DNA of 64,000 nucleotides from NCBI RefSeq assembly GCF_024464595.1, contig NZ_JANHAW010000002.1, positions 496,001-560,000 on the forward strand. The letters are read 5' to 3'. Source of the stretch: Halobellus litoreus (GTDB lineage: Archaea > Halobacteriota > Halobacteria > Halobacteriales > Haloferacaceae). Under the pieces are notes generated by a model, which did not search any database, was not told the DNA's origin, and saw only the letters and a list, made by a program, of their open reading frames with translations. Of this stretch, positions 8,484 through 17,279 are shown one piece after another (positions within the stretch are counted from its first letter, which is position 1; every line of letters begins with the position of its first letter). A program made the position numbers and the translations under genes.

Positions 8484-8495
8484 AATATAATATAT
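8484..8495 (+). promoter_or_regulatory. AT-rich promoter region of the CBS-domain gene
   Basis: AATATAATATAT lies in a strikingly AT-rich stretch about 95 bp before the ATG at 8586. The 248-bp gap from 8338 holds no reading frame of note. An imperfect inverted pattern of TATTCT/AGAATA occurs near 8341-8366. Confidence 0.35.
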
Positions 8496-8585
8496 CGCAT
8501 AACCATTATTTCACACTTCCCTCCCTCTACAGTCAGTGGTGGGACAGGCATAACCGGCCTGCGCCCCTCTCACTAGAGAGTTACT

Positions 8586-9791
8586 ATGGATATTTCCGAA
8601 ATCCTCTCACCGAAATTCACCGAGTTCGACATCGGAACCCCGCTCTCGAAGGTCGCTGGGGCATTCGAGAACCAGGAACTCGATGCTGTCGTCGTCACGG
8701 ACGGCGACGAGTATCGCGGCGTCGTCAGTCGCCGTCAGTTGGCGTCCTCGTCCAACCAACCGTCTGCGAAGGTCGGTTCACAGGTACAGCACGTCCCGAC
8801 GGTTGACCGCACCGAGGACGTCCGCGAGGTCGCGCGACTTATGATCGGGAGCGACGCCAAGACGCTCCCCGTCCTTGACGACGACCGTGTCATCGGTGTC
8901 GTGACCGGCGATGCCGTGCTCGAGGCAGTCCGGCCGTTTCTTGATGCGGCGACTGTCGACGACGCGTTCACGGCGGAATTAGTCAGCGCAACCCCTGAAA
9001 CCACGATCGGGAAAGCGCTCAATATGCTTCGAGAGGCTGGCATCGCCCACCTCCCAGTCGTCGACGAGGACGGCCTCGTGGGAATGGTGAGCCTGTACGA
9101 CGTCATTGAGTTCACGACGCGCGGCGGCACCAAGAGCCAGGGTGGGTCGTCAAGCGGCTTTGGTGGTCGTGGCGGGGGGCAGAACCGCGGCGGGTTCGGC
9201 GCGCGTGAGGGCGACGCCGACCGGATGCTCGATCTGCCGGTACGGAACCTGATGTCCGACGCGATCGCGACGGTCGAGCGGAGTGCACCGCTCGACGAGG
9301 TCGTCGCGACGATGTTCGAACAGGAGATATCTTCGCTCGTCGTCACGGCAGACGACACCGACGAGCCGGTCGGGATCATCACGAAGACGGACCTCATCGA
9401 GGCGCTCACCTGGGAGCGCGAGGACCGGAACGCCGTGCAGGTGTTCGGGCTCGACCTGCTCGAAGGGATGGACTACGACGACGTCTCCGCGCTGATCGAG
9501 CGTATGACCTCGAAGTACGGTGAGATGAGCGTGATCAAGGCCAGCATCGAACTGCAGGAGCACAAGGAACAGAACAGGGGCGTGCCGCTGGTACTGGCAC
9601 GGATTCGGCTGGTCACCGACCGTGGCTACTTCACTGCCGACGGAGAGGGGTACGGTGCCTCCCACGCCCTCCGTCTCGCAGCGAACGCCGTCGAACGCCA
9701 GCTGCTCAAGGGGAAAACCTACGGCCAGTCGAAGAAGCGGCCGAACGCGGAGGAGCAAGAACAGCTCTACGGCTGGTGGCTCGGTGGGTAA
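8586..9791 (+). CDS. Four-CBS-domain protein with a ribosome-hibernation-like C-terminal domain
   Basis: A 401-residue protein. Four CBS motifs lie at about 1-55, 63-115, 126-180 and 212-275; the second pair is split by a Gly-rich linker (about 180-208). CBS pairs usually bind adenine nucleotides or SAM. The C-terminal part (about 295-378) has GVPLVLARIRLVTDRGYF and later ASHALRLAANAVERQLLKGK, a beta-alpha pattern like the S30AE/HPF fold that binds the 30S subunit. This suggests a nucleotide-sensing ribosome hibernation or dimerisation factor. The CBS part is certain; the HPF-like part is inferred from pattern only. Confidence 0.85.
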   Translation: MDISEILSPKFTEFDIGTPLSKVAGAFENQELDAVVVTDGDEYRGVVSRRQLASSSNQPSAKVGSQVQHVPTVDRTEDVREVARLMIGSDAKTLPVLDDDRVIGVVTGDAVLEAVRPFLDAATVDDAFTAELVSATPETTIGKALNMLREAGIAHLPVVDEDGLVGMVSLYDVIEFTTRGGTKSQGGSSSGFGGRGGGQNRGGFGAREGDADRMLDLPVRNLMSDAIATVERSAPLDEVVATMFEQEISSLVVTADDTDEPVGIITKTDLIEALTWEREDRNAVQVFGLDLLEGMDYDDVSALIERMTSKYGEMSVIKASIELQEHKEQNRGVPLVLARIRLVTDRGYFTADGEGYGASHALRLAANAVERQLLKGKTYGQSKKRPNAEEQEQLYGWWLGG

Positions 9792-9936
9792 ATACGCGAG
9801 GTTCAGCCCACCTCTCGATGGCTGTCCAGAGTAGCCGGTAATCGGACAATCTGCGATACGGATCGATGGGTCCAACAGCGCGAACGCGGTTATGATTCGG
9901 ACCACTCCCCGACGTTGTGTGTCACTCGGTTCCTCC

Positions 9937-9954
9937 TCACACGATCTTTTGTGA
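9937..9954 (+). promoter_or_regulatory. TCACA/TGTGA inverted repeat before the FAD oxidase gene
   Basis: TCACACGATCTTTTGTGA is an inverted repeat 57 bp before the chosen ATG at 10012. It ends in TGTGAAAAT, a half-site also found in the two operators at 14799 and 16479. The spacing differs, so a common regulator is only a possibility. Confidence 0.3.
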
Positions 9955-10011
9955 AAATGGCACACACCTATGTCCCATCTCGGCGTAGTTGATAGAGAAC
10001 GTGATTCGAGA

Positions 10012-11409
10012 ATGTCACTAGAAACATCCAAAATAGACAACGACGCACTCGACGAATTCTCTGGGTCACTGCGTGGATCCCTCCTCCGGCCAGACGACGA
10101 GGGCTACGACGAGGCTCGGGCAGTCTGGAACGCGATGATCGACGAACGCCCGGCCTTCATCGTTCGATGCGCTGGCGTAGCTGACGTCATCAGCGCCGTG
10201 ACGTTCGCCAAGGAACACGACCTCCCCATCTCGGTGAAAGGTGGCGGACACAACATCGCCGGCAGGGCCGTCGAGGACGATGCCCTTATGATGGACCTCT
10301 CGCCGATGAAATCCGTACGGGTCGATCCGGACGCGAAGACGGCTCGCGTCGAACCTGGCGTGGTGCTCAACGAACTGGACCACGAAACCCAGGCCTTCGG
10401 ACTTGCCACGCCCGTGGGGTACAACTCCACGACCGGTATCGCCGGGTTGACGCTCGGCGGCGGGTGGGGATGGCTCTCCCGGAAGCACGGATTGACCGTC
10501 GACAATCTCATCTCGGCCGATGTCGTCACCGCAGACGGCGAATTGGTACACGCTAGCGAGGACGAAAACGAAGATCTCTTCTGGGGGATTCGTGGCGGCA
10601 GTGGCAACTTCGGGATCGTCACCTCATTCGAGTTCCAACTGCATGAGGTCGGGCCGACCGTGTTGTCCGGCCCGATCGTCCATCCCTTCGACGACGCTAA
10701 GACGGTTCTCGAAGGCTACCGGAAGTTCGCCGCCGATGCACCCAACGATGCGACGGTCTGGTGTGTCATCCGGCACGCACCCCCACTGCCGTTCATCCCT
10801 GAGGAGTGGCACGGCCGGAAGGTCGTCATTCTGGCGACGTTCTACGCTGGTGATATGGAGGAGGGCGAGGAGGTACTTCAGCCGATCCGTGATGTCGGTG
10901 ATCCGATCGCCGACGCGGTCGGTCCACACCCCTACACCGGCTGGCAACAGGCGTTCGACGGTCTGGCTCCGGCTGGCAATCGGAACTACTGGAAGTCCCA
11001 CAACTTCGACGAGATGACTGACGGAATGATAGAGACGTTCATCGAGTACGGGAAGACGATCCCGACCCCGGAGACGGAGATCGCCATTCCACACCTCGGC
11101 GGGGCGATGAACGAGAAACCCGTCGACGCGACGGCCTACCCCCACCGAAACTTCGAGTTCACGATGGTCCTCCACACACAATGGACGGATCCCGAACAGG
11201 ACGAGGAGTGTATCGCGTGGACGAGGGAGATGCACGAGGCGATGGCTCCTCATGCGACCGGCGGCGTCTACGCCAACTTCGTCCCCGAGGAGGACGGTGA
11301 CCAGCAGGCTGCCTACGGCGAGAACTACGATCGACTGGTCGAGGTCAAAAACAAGTGGGATCCTGAGAACCTGTTCCAACTCAACCACAACGTCGAACCG
11401 ACGGAGTAG
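10012..11409 (+). CDS. FAD-linked oxidase, berberine-bridge-enzyme type
   Basis: About 465 residues. The FAD-binding PCMH domain holds VKGGGHNIAG (about 76-85), whose His is the usual 8-alpha FAD attachment site, and GIAGLTLGGGWGW (about 147-159). The Cys that gives a second FAD bond in plant-type enzymes is not seen. The C-terminal BBE domain ends with the typical YDRLVEVKNKWDPENLFQLN. Members oxidise sugars, alcohols or other small substrates, releasing H2O2. The ATG at 10012 is preferred because known relatives begin with an MS-type start near the DALDEF segment; 9970 is a possible earlier start. A flavin monooxygenase gene follows 62 bp later. Confidence 0.9.
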   Translation: MSLETSKIDNDALDEFSGSLRGSLLRPDDEGYDEARAVWNAMIDERPAFIVRCAGVADVISAVTFAKEHDLPISVKGGGHNIAGRAVEDDALMMDLSPMKSVRVDPDAKTARVEPGVVLNELDHETQAFGLATPVGYNSTTGIAGLTLGGGWGWLSRKHGLTVDNLISADVVTADGELVHASEDENEDLFWGIRGGSGNFGIVTSFEFQLHEVGPTVLSGPIVHPFDDAKTVLEGYRKFAADAPNDATVWCVIRHAPPLPFIPEEWHGRKVVILATFYAGDMEEGEEVLQPIRDVGDPIADAVGPHPYTGWQQAFDGLAPAGNRNYWKSHNFDEMTDGMIETFIEYGKTIPTPETEIAIPHLGGAMNEKPVDATAYPHRNFEFTMVLHTQWTDPEQDEECIAWTREMHEAMAPHATGGVYANFVPEEDGDQQAAYGENYDRLVEVKNKWDPENLFQLNHNVEPTE

Positions 11410-11471
11410 TCCAGTGCTCGAACGCCAAAATTCACTCATAAACGACAACAAAAGCGACGGACAATAGCGCA

Positions 11472-12719
11472 ATGACCGAACACCGGGATGTCGTCGTCAT
11501 CGGCGCCGGGCAGGCGGGGCTGGCGACGAGTTACTACCTGACGGAAGCCGGCTGTGACCACGTCGTCCTCGAACGTGATCGGGTCGGCGAGCGCTGGTGC
11601 AGCGAGCGATGGGACTCGTTCACGCTGGTGACGCCGAACGTGATGAGCCGCCTTCCGGGCTTCCCCTCCGATGGCGACGACTCCGACGGCTACCTCACTC
11701 GTGACGAGGTCGTCGAGTATCTCGAGGCTTACGTCGATCGCTTCGATCCCCCACTCAGGACTGGTGTCGAGGTGCTGGCGGTTCGGCAGCACGACGCCGG
11801 CCATACCGTCGAGACGGCCGACACTACCTACGGGACGACCAACGTGGTCGTGGCGACCGGCCCGTTTCAACGCCCACGAATCCCCGAGTTCGGCGCCGAT
11901 TTCCCGTCGTCCGTTCGGCAGCTACACACCAGCGAATATCGGAACCCGGACAAGCTCGATCCCGGTGGGGTGCTCGTGGTCGGTTCCGGCCAGTCGGGCA
12001 CCCAGATCGCCGTGGAGCTCCACGAGAGCAGGCGTGACGTGTCCCTCTCGGTCGGGAAGGCAGCGAAGGCGCCCCGTCGGTACCGCGGGAAGGACATCGT
12101 CTGGTGGATGGTCGCCCTGGGTGGACTCGACGCGGTCGTCGATGGCCTGGACTCGCCCGCCGACCGGTTCGGGCCTAACCCCTACGTCTCGGGCAAGGAC
12201 GGCGGTCAGGAGATCGACCTGCTTGATCTTGCCGCTGACGGTATGACGCTGCTCGGCCGCGGCGAGGGAGTCGAGGACGGCCGGCTCGTCGTTGCCGGTG
12301 ACCTCGAGGAGAATCTCCGGAACGCGTCTCGCTTCTACGCCGGCATACTCGGTCAGATCGACGACCTCATCGAAACCGAGGAAATCGACGCTCTGGACCC
12401 GAGGTTTGTCTCCAGGGATCCGGAGGCAATCTCGGTCGAGAGCGTTCGAGAGCTCGACCTCAAGGCGGCGAACGTTCGGACCGTAATCTGGGCGACCGGG
12501 TTCCAGTTCGACTTCAATTGGGTCGAGCCCACGACGTTCGACGAGTACGGCTACCCTGGCCACGACCGTGGCGTGACTGACAGTCCCGGGCTCTGTTTCC
12601 TCAGGCTGCCGTGGTTGCCTACGGCGGGATCATCGCTCCTATTCGGCGTAGGCGGCGACGCGAAATACGTGACTGACCACATTCTCAGCCGGCTAGAGCA
12701 GGCCACCCCAAGCATATGA
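11472..12719 (+). CDS. Flavin-containing monooxygenase, NAD(P)/FAD-dependent
   Basis: A 415-residue two-dinucleotide-binding flavoprotein. The FAD Rossmann motif is GAGQAG (11-16) followed by the WCSERWDSFTLVTPN segment typical of FMO/CzcO-like enzymes. The second Rossmann motif is VVGSGQSGTQIA, for NAD(P)H, and VIWATGF is the late FMO ATG motif. Members oxygenate amines, sulfides or ketones. It follows an FAD oxidase and precedes a hydrolase on the same strand, perhaps a small oxidation pathway. Substrate unknown. Confidence 0.9.
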   Translation: MTEHRDVVVIGAGQAGLATSYYLTEAGCDHVVLERDRVGERWCSERWDSFTLVTPNVMSRLPGFPSDGDDSDGYLTRDEVVEYLEAYVDRFDPPLRTGVEVLAVRQHDAGHTVETADTTYGTTNVVVATGPFQRPRIPEFGADFPSSVRQLHTSEYRNPDKLDPGGVLVVGSGQSGTQIAVELHESRRDVSLSVGKAAKAPRRYRGKDIVWWMVALGGLDAVVDGLDSPADRFGPNPYVSGKDGGQEIDLLDLAADGMTLLGRGEGVEDGRLVVAGDLEENLRNASRFYAGILGQIDDLIETEEIDALDPRFVSRDPEAISVESVRELDLKAANVRTVIWATGFQFDFNWVEPTTFDEYGYPGHDRGVTDSPGLCFLRLPWLPTAGSSLLFGVGGDAKYVTDHILSRLEQATPSI

Positions 12720-12831
12720 ACGCTATGCCCAGACCGTATGCTGTCCGTTCAGCAAGGACAAGATGGTTACCCACGTACCAGGAATTCCGGTCTCACAGGA
12801 GCGTCTGCTCGACCGTTTCGCGGAGGAACCA

Positions 12832-13746
12832 ATGAAACGAGACGTGACCTTCGACTCGGAAGGGGCAGAGGTGAGTGGCTGGTACTACTCGCCCGACACG
12901 GCGCCACCGTGGCCCCTGGTCGTCATGGCCCACGGGTTCTCCGCAACCAAAGAGATGGTTGCTGACAGGTACGCAGAGGTGTTCGTCGAGGCAGGCCTGG
13001 CCGTGTTGTTGTACGACCATCGGGGCTTCGGGGCAAGCGAAGGCGAACCCCGCCAGCAGATCAATCCCTGGATGCAGGCACGGGGGTATCGCGACGCGAT
13101 CTCGTTTGCGGCCACGCTCGACGATGTCGATTCGTCCCGGATCGCCGTGTGGGGCGATAGTTACAGTAGTGGTGCTGCGCTGGTCGTGGCCGCCCTGGAT
13201 GATCGGGTGGCAGCACTGGTCGTTCAGGTCCCGGCTCTTGGAGAGGAAGTACCGCCGGACGATCCAGATGGATCCCTCCGTGACGCGATCGAGGAGACGG
13301 TTCGCTCGGGATCAATCGAACCGACTGCGGACGAGATCCGTGGGCCGATGCCGGTCGTATGGGACGACCAGGAACGGCGTTCCTCGGCCCTGAAACCGGA
13401 GACGGCATTTCGCTGGTTCACCGGCTACGGGACTCGCTCGGACACGAACTGGACGAACGAGGTCACGCTCGTCCGTCCAGAGCACCCCGTCCAGTGGTAT
13501 CCTGGCCTGTGTGCCTCGGACGTGTCGTGTCCGGCCCTATTCGTGGTCTCCCCCGACGACGAGATGGTCCGGTCGTCCCCTGCTGTAGCCCGCGACGCGT
13601 ACGAGCGACTGGTCGGGCCGAAAGAGTGGGTAGAGATTCCCGGTGGGCATTTTGGGCTGCTGTATTATCCGAGCGAGACGTTCGACAGAGCGTCATCGGC
13701 ACAAGTGCGGTTCCTTACAGAGACTCTGCTGTCAGAGGATGGTTGA
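12832..13746 (+). CDS. Alpha/beta hydrolase, dienelactone-hydrolase-like
   Basis: About 304 residues. VVMAHGFSATKEM is the oxyanion segment, AVWGDSYSSGAA the nucleophile elbow (Ser in GDSYS), and a Val-Ser-Pro-Asp-Asp-Glu segment and GGHFGLL give the likely Asp and His. The start at 12832 (MKRDVTFDSEG) matches how relatives begin; 12763 would add 23 residues. Relatives act on esters or short acyl groups. The stop at 13746 almost touches the downstream DMT transporter gene, suggesting one transcript. Confidence 0.85.
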   Translation: MKRDVTFDSEGAEVSGWYYSPDTAPPWPLVVMAHGFSATKEMVADRYAEVFVEAGLAVLLYDHRGFGASEGEPRQQINPWMQARGYRDAISFAATLDDVDSSRIAVWGDSYSSGAALVVAALDDRVAALVVQVPALGEEVPPDDPDGSLRDAIEETVRSGSIEPTADEIRGPMPVVWDDQERRSSALKPETAFRWFTGYGTRSDTNWTNEVTLVRPEHPVQWYPGLCASDVSCPALFVVSPDDEMVRSSPAVARDAYERLVGPKEWVEIPGGHFGLLYYPSETFDRASSAQVRFLTETLLSEDG

Positions 13747-13759
13747 AGACGAGTTATCT

Positions 13760-14674
13760 ATGTCTCGCAACCGGACGGTGGGGTTGTTCCTCCTCGTCAC
13801 GCTCCTGTTCGGGTCAGCCTTCCCGGCAGTGAAGACCGGCTTGTCGTTCATCCCACCGCTTATCTTCGCAGCGACCCGAAGTTACCTGGCTGCCGCGCTT
13901 CTGCTGGCCTACGTCGGCGTGACGACGGAGTACTGGTATCCCCGCTCTCGACGGGACGTGACAGCGGTGCTCGCCGGGGGACTGTTTCTGGTCGGCGGGA
14001 CGGGTGTCGGCTTCGTCGCCCAGCAGTTCATCACCGCAGGCGTCGCTGCGATCATCTTCAGTCTCGCCCCGATCATTACTGCGGTGCTCGCGTGGCCGCT
14101 CCTCCCCGCGGAGCGACTGGTCGGCCGCGACTACGTCGGCGTGGTTCTGGGCTTCATCGGGATCGTCGTCGTCATCCGCCCGGACCCTACGGGCCTCCTC
14201 GATCCGGAACTCGTCGGGAAACTGCTCTTTTTCGGCGCCCTGATCGTCGTCGAACTCGGGGCCGTCCTCATCCGACGGAGCAGGACATCGATGCCGATCC
14301 CGGCGCTCACCGGCTGGGCGATGGTGCTCGGGGGGACCGTCCACGTCGTCCTGGCTGTCGGCATCGGCGAGTCCATTGCGAACATTCAGGTGACCCCGCT
14401 GTCAGTGGCGATAGTGCTCTATCTCAGCGTCTTCATCGGGGCTTTCGGGCTGGTGATATATCTCGTGCTGATGGGCGAGGTGGGGCCGTTGAAGGCGAAT
14501 ATGACGACCTATCTCACTCCCATCGTCGCCCTGGCGATCGGGTTCGTACTACTGGGCGAACGCATTCACCCGCTGACGCTCGTCGGCTTCGGGATCATCG
14601 TCGCCGGATTCGCGCTACTGGAGAGTCGGGAGATCAGCGCCGAACTCGTCAAGTACCGTAGCCTGTTCCGGTAA
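13760..14674 (+). CDS. EamA/DMT-family transporter
   Basis: About 304 residues with ten hydrophobic helices in two EamA repeats. The start region GLFLLVTLLFGSAFPAVKTG is typical of the family, and the second repeat ends with VPLG-like LGERIHPLTLVGFGIIVAGF. Such permeases usually export amino acids or metabolites. The ATG at 13760 is chosen because relatives begin right before the first helix; an ATG at 13739 that overlaps the upstream stop is also possible. It is the last gene of the oxidase/monooxygenase/hydrolase run. Confidence 0.88.
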   Translation: MSRNRTVGLFLLVTLLFGSAFPAVKTGLSFIPPLIFAATRSYLAAALLLAYVGVTTEYWYPRSRRDVTAVLAGGLFLVGGTGVGFVAQQFITAGVAAIIFSLAPIITAVLAWPLLPAERLVGRDYVGVVLGFIGIVVVIRPDPTGLLDPELVGKLLFFGALIVVELGAVLIRRSRTSMPIPALTGWAMVLGGTVHVVLAVGIGESIANIQVTPLSVAIVLYLSVFIGAFGLVIYLVLMGEVGPLKANMTTYLTPIVALAIGFVLLGERIHPLTLVGFGIIVAGFALLESREISAELVKYRSLFR

Positions 14675-14798
14675 TTGAGTTCGGCTCGCAGTGTCGGGTA
14701 TCGAGGGACGCCAGAAACCGAGACGCGGAGAGTACGATCTCCAGTCGTGGGAAGAAGTCAGTGCAGGAGTTAACCGGCATCCTCGCCGATCGCGTCAC

Positions 14799-14827
14799 TC
14801 ACATAATGAAAATCCCGACTTATGTGA
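14799..14827 (+). promoter_or_regulatory. 29-bp operator-like element before the stomatin-like gene
   Basis: TCACA and TGTGA half-sites are separated by 19 bp. The inside starts TAATGAAAAT and the right side continues AAAAT. Nearly the same element, with identical spacing, stands before the HTH gene at 16550. The distance to the ATG is 43 bp here and 42 bp there, which also argues for the ATG at 14871 as the start. Confidence 0.5.
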
Positions 14828-14870
14828 AAATATCGTCCTTTGATACAGTCACGGAGTGAACGTAGAACGT

Positions 14871-15971
14871 ATGCACGACCCGATCACGCTGCAGATCTCC
14901 ACCCTCGGATTATGGATTGTCGGTCCGCTCGTACTGGTGCTGGCAGTTGTGACGGTCTGGCAGATGGTGCGGTTCGTAGACGCCTACGACAAACAGGCGC
15001 TCACCGTGTTCGGCGAGTATCGCGGCCTGCTCGAACCGGGAATCAACTTCATTCCCCCGTTCGTCTCGCGCACGTTCACGTTCGACATGCGAACGCAGAC
15101 GATGGACGTGCCTCGCCAAGAGGCGATCACGCGTGACAACTCCCCCGTGACAGCGGATGCAGTCGTTTATCTCCGTGTGATGGATGCGAAGAAGGCCTTC
15201 CTCGAGGTGGAAGACTACAAGACGGCAGTCTCGAACCTCGCCCAGACCACGCTCCGGGCTGTAATCGGCGATATGGAATTGGACGACACGCTGAACAAGC
15301 GTCAGGAGATCAACGCTCGCATCCGCAAGGAACTAGACGAGCCCACCGACGAATGGGGGATCCGCGTCGAGTCAGTCGAGGTGCGAGAGGTCAATCCCAG
15401 CCAGGAAGTGCAGCACGCGATGGAACAGCAGACCGGCGCGGAGCGGAGACGCCGGGCCACCATTCTCGAAGCACAGGGGGAACGCCGGAGTGCAGTCGAG
15501 AAAGCCGAAGGAGACAAACAGTCGAACATTATCCGAGCGCAGGGCGAAAAACAGAGCCAGATCCTCGAGGCACAGGGCGACGCGATCTCGACGGTGCTGC
15601 GAGCGAAATCCGCCGAGTCGATGGGCGAACGCGCCATCATCGACAAAGGAATGGACACGCTCGAAGCGATCGGGCAGGGCGAGTCGACGACGTTCGTCCT
15701 CCCCCAGGAACTCACCTCGCTGGTGGGTCGCTACGGCAAGCACCTCACGGGCAGTGACGTGGCGGCCAACGGACACCAGCTAGACAGCCTGCAATTCGAC
15801 GCCGAGACGCGCGAACTCATCGGTCTCGACGACATCAAGGAGATCCTCGGCGAAATCGGCCAGGCGGCTGAGTTGGATGTCGAAGAGTTAGAGCAACAGG
15901 CCAAGGCGGTCAAGGACGGGACACCCGAGAGTGCCGACCACGCCGATAAGCAGATCAACGACCCAGCATGA
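14871..15971 (+). CDS. SPFH/Band-7 (stomatin/prohibitin-like) membrane protein
   Basis: About 366 residues. An N-terminal membrane helix (about 10-32) precedes the Band-7 domain (AYDKQALTVFGEYRGLLEPG, then the VPRQEAITRDNSPVTADAVV core). A charged coiled coil follows with repeated AEGDKQS/AQGEKQS/AQGDA units, then an acidic tail. Members form membrane-bound cages or scaffolds that organise microdomains or proteases. The next gene overlaps by 4 bp, so the two are co-expressed. The start was set by comparing the shared upstream element with that of the gene at 16550; a GTG at 14856 is the alternative. Confidence 0.9.
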   Translation: MHDPITLQISTLGLWIVGPLVLVLAVVTVWQMVRFVDAYDKQALTVFGEYRGLLEPGINFIPPFVSRTFTFDMRTQTMDVPRQEAITRDNSPVTADAVVYLRVMDAKKAFLEVEDYKTAVSNLAQTTLRAVIGDMELDDTLNKRQEINARIRKELDEPTDEWGIRVESVEVREVNPSQEVQHAMEQQTGAERRRRATILEAQGERRSAVEKAEGDKQSNIIRAQGEKQSQILEAQGDAISTVLRAKSAESMGERAIIDKGMDTLEAIGQGESTTFVLPQELTSLVGRYGKHLTGSDVAANGHQLDSLQFDAETRELIGLDDIKEILGEIGQAAELDVEELEQQAKAVKDGTPESADHADKQINDPA

Positions 15972-16243
15972 CTTCCGAACGAAACCCTCCGACAGGATGG
16001 GTGTTGGAAACCGAGCGGACGACACACGACGAACTCATGGGTCGGGACTATACCACGGTTCTCTATCGCCAGGAACACTCCAGAAAGGCGGTATACATCA
16101 ATGAGGTCATCGACGGAAGGAACGTCTGGGAATACAATGTGCATCACTCGGGGCGGGACGGTGACCTTGGAACCGCTGCTGACCTGGAAACAGCGAAGCA
16201 GATCGCGTACGTGTTTATGAGCGACTCCGTCGCCAGAGTGTGA
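15968..16243 (+). CDS. Small hypothetical protein coupled to the stomatin-like gene
   Basis: A 91-residue acidic protein without membrane segments or cysteines. It overlaps the SPFH gene by 4 bp, so translational coupling is likely, and it may work with that scaffold. Mixed strand-rich middle (TTVLYRQEHSRKAVYINEVI) and a C-terminal helix can be seen. Not recognised. Confidence 0.6.
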   Translation: MTSERNPPTGWVLETERTTHDELMGRDYTTVLYRQEHSRKAVYINEVIDGRNVWEYNVHHSGRDGDLGTAADLETAKQIAYVFMSDSVARV

Positions 16244-16478
16244 TATCGACCGCTTCTCGTGCTCGGCGCCGCGTTTCTCGACGCGATCGGAACGGATTTC
16301 GTACTATGTGTATTCTCTCCGCTGGTGTGCGGATACCGAGACTAACGCTCACCAATTGCATCAAGCGACCACATTTTAACGAGCAAACAATTTTTGATTA
16401 ACTGGGTTACGTGAGCTTTGAGAGCCTACGACGACCAATGTAATAATACGGCAGATATGTGCACTCAGTAAGTGTAAC

Positions 16479-16507
16479 TCACATAATCAAAATGTCCTCA
16501 AGTGTGA
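16479..16507 (+). promoter_or_regulatory. 29-bp operator-like element before the HTH gene
   Basis: TCACA and TGTGA half-sites 19 bp apart, starting TAATCAAAAT inside; this is a near copy of the element at 14799-14827. It lies 42 bp before the ATG of a small HTH protein, which may bind both sites. The whole 306-bp gap from 16244 is AT-rich and has no other gene; it also holds poly-A/T stretches near 16374-16400. Confidence 0.5.
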
Positions 16508-16549
16508 AAATCGACACAATTGATGCACCTCGGTAGAGAGTGACGCACT

Positions 16550-16885
16550 ATGACGAACCAGAGTTTTGACGCGTGTCTCCGCCTTGTCGCCGACCAGCAC
16601 CGACGTCGGATTATCCACCACCTGCGCCACGAGGCTACCGGAACCACGACATTCGAGGACCTCGTCGATCAGATACACAGGCGAGCTTCCGACTCCAAAA
16701 ACGGTCCACAGCAGGACCGTGAAGAACTCGCTATCCAACTCCAACACTCCCATCTGCCGAAGTTAGCAGACTACGGCGTCGTCGAATTCGAACACACAAC
16801 TGGTGCCGTCCGGTACCATCCTGACGAACAGGTGGAAACGGTACTTGACTCGCTCCCTGGAGAAGTATCGCTGCCGAATCCTTGA
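16550..16885 (+). CDS. Small winged-helix regulator, DUF7344-like
   Basis: A 111-residue protein. It begins with the FDACLRLVADQHRRRIIHHL helix common to haloarchaeal DUF7344-type winged-helix proteins, followed by a charged middle, the recognition region LQHSHLPKLADYGVVEFEH, and a wing TGAVRYHP. Such proteins are thought to be transcription regulators. The shared operator before this gene and before the SPFH operon makes it a candidate autoregulator of both, which is inference. Confidence 0.75.
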   Translation: MTNQSFDACLRLVADQHRRRIIHHLRHEATGTTTFEDLVDQIHRRASDSKNGPQQDREELAIQLQHSHLPKLADYGVVEFEHTTGAVRYHPDEQVETVLDSLPGEVSLPNP

Positions 16886-16996
16886 TTAGCAAACGAAGCC
16901 ATTCTTTCAGCTGGGGTGCTCTCAGGTAGCTGACAGACCCTCCGTCCAAGCTCCACAGTGCGTACTTTGCTCACGGTCCTCATTTTGTGGACTCAC

Positions 16997-17242
16997 TCAG
17001 TTACGCTCAACATCATCTCCCCGTGAAAACGCTACCAATTCATATGGGTGGGCCATTGCTGTTGTAGGCCCACCCATTGAGGAACTCCTCCAACGCTCCC
17101 CGAACAGCGCGTCGGCATCATCGATGACTTCGACGTCGAGGCCGGCGAGATTCGACCGCCTCCAGCTCTCGGAGTTGCTCACCCACTCCAAGACATACTC
17201 GATAGGCGCTTCTATCTCGATTTCGTGGTCAAGGGATATCAT
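16997..17242 (-). pseudogene. Truncated SRPBCC-domain remnant
   Basis: Minus-strand frame of 81 residues. The first 45 (MISLDHEIEIEAPIEYVLEW, then VSNSESWRRSNLAGLDVEVI) look like the start of an SRPBCC/polyketide-cyclase-like ligand-binding domain. After that the likeness is lost and the frame soon stops, where a normal member would run to about 140 residues or more. Truncation and a frameshift are the likely causes. Confidence 0.45.
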
Positions 17243-17279
17243 GGGTGTACAACTCCACCGCTACGTTCTCGTCGGTCGC

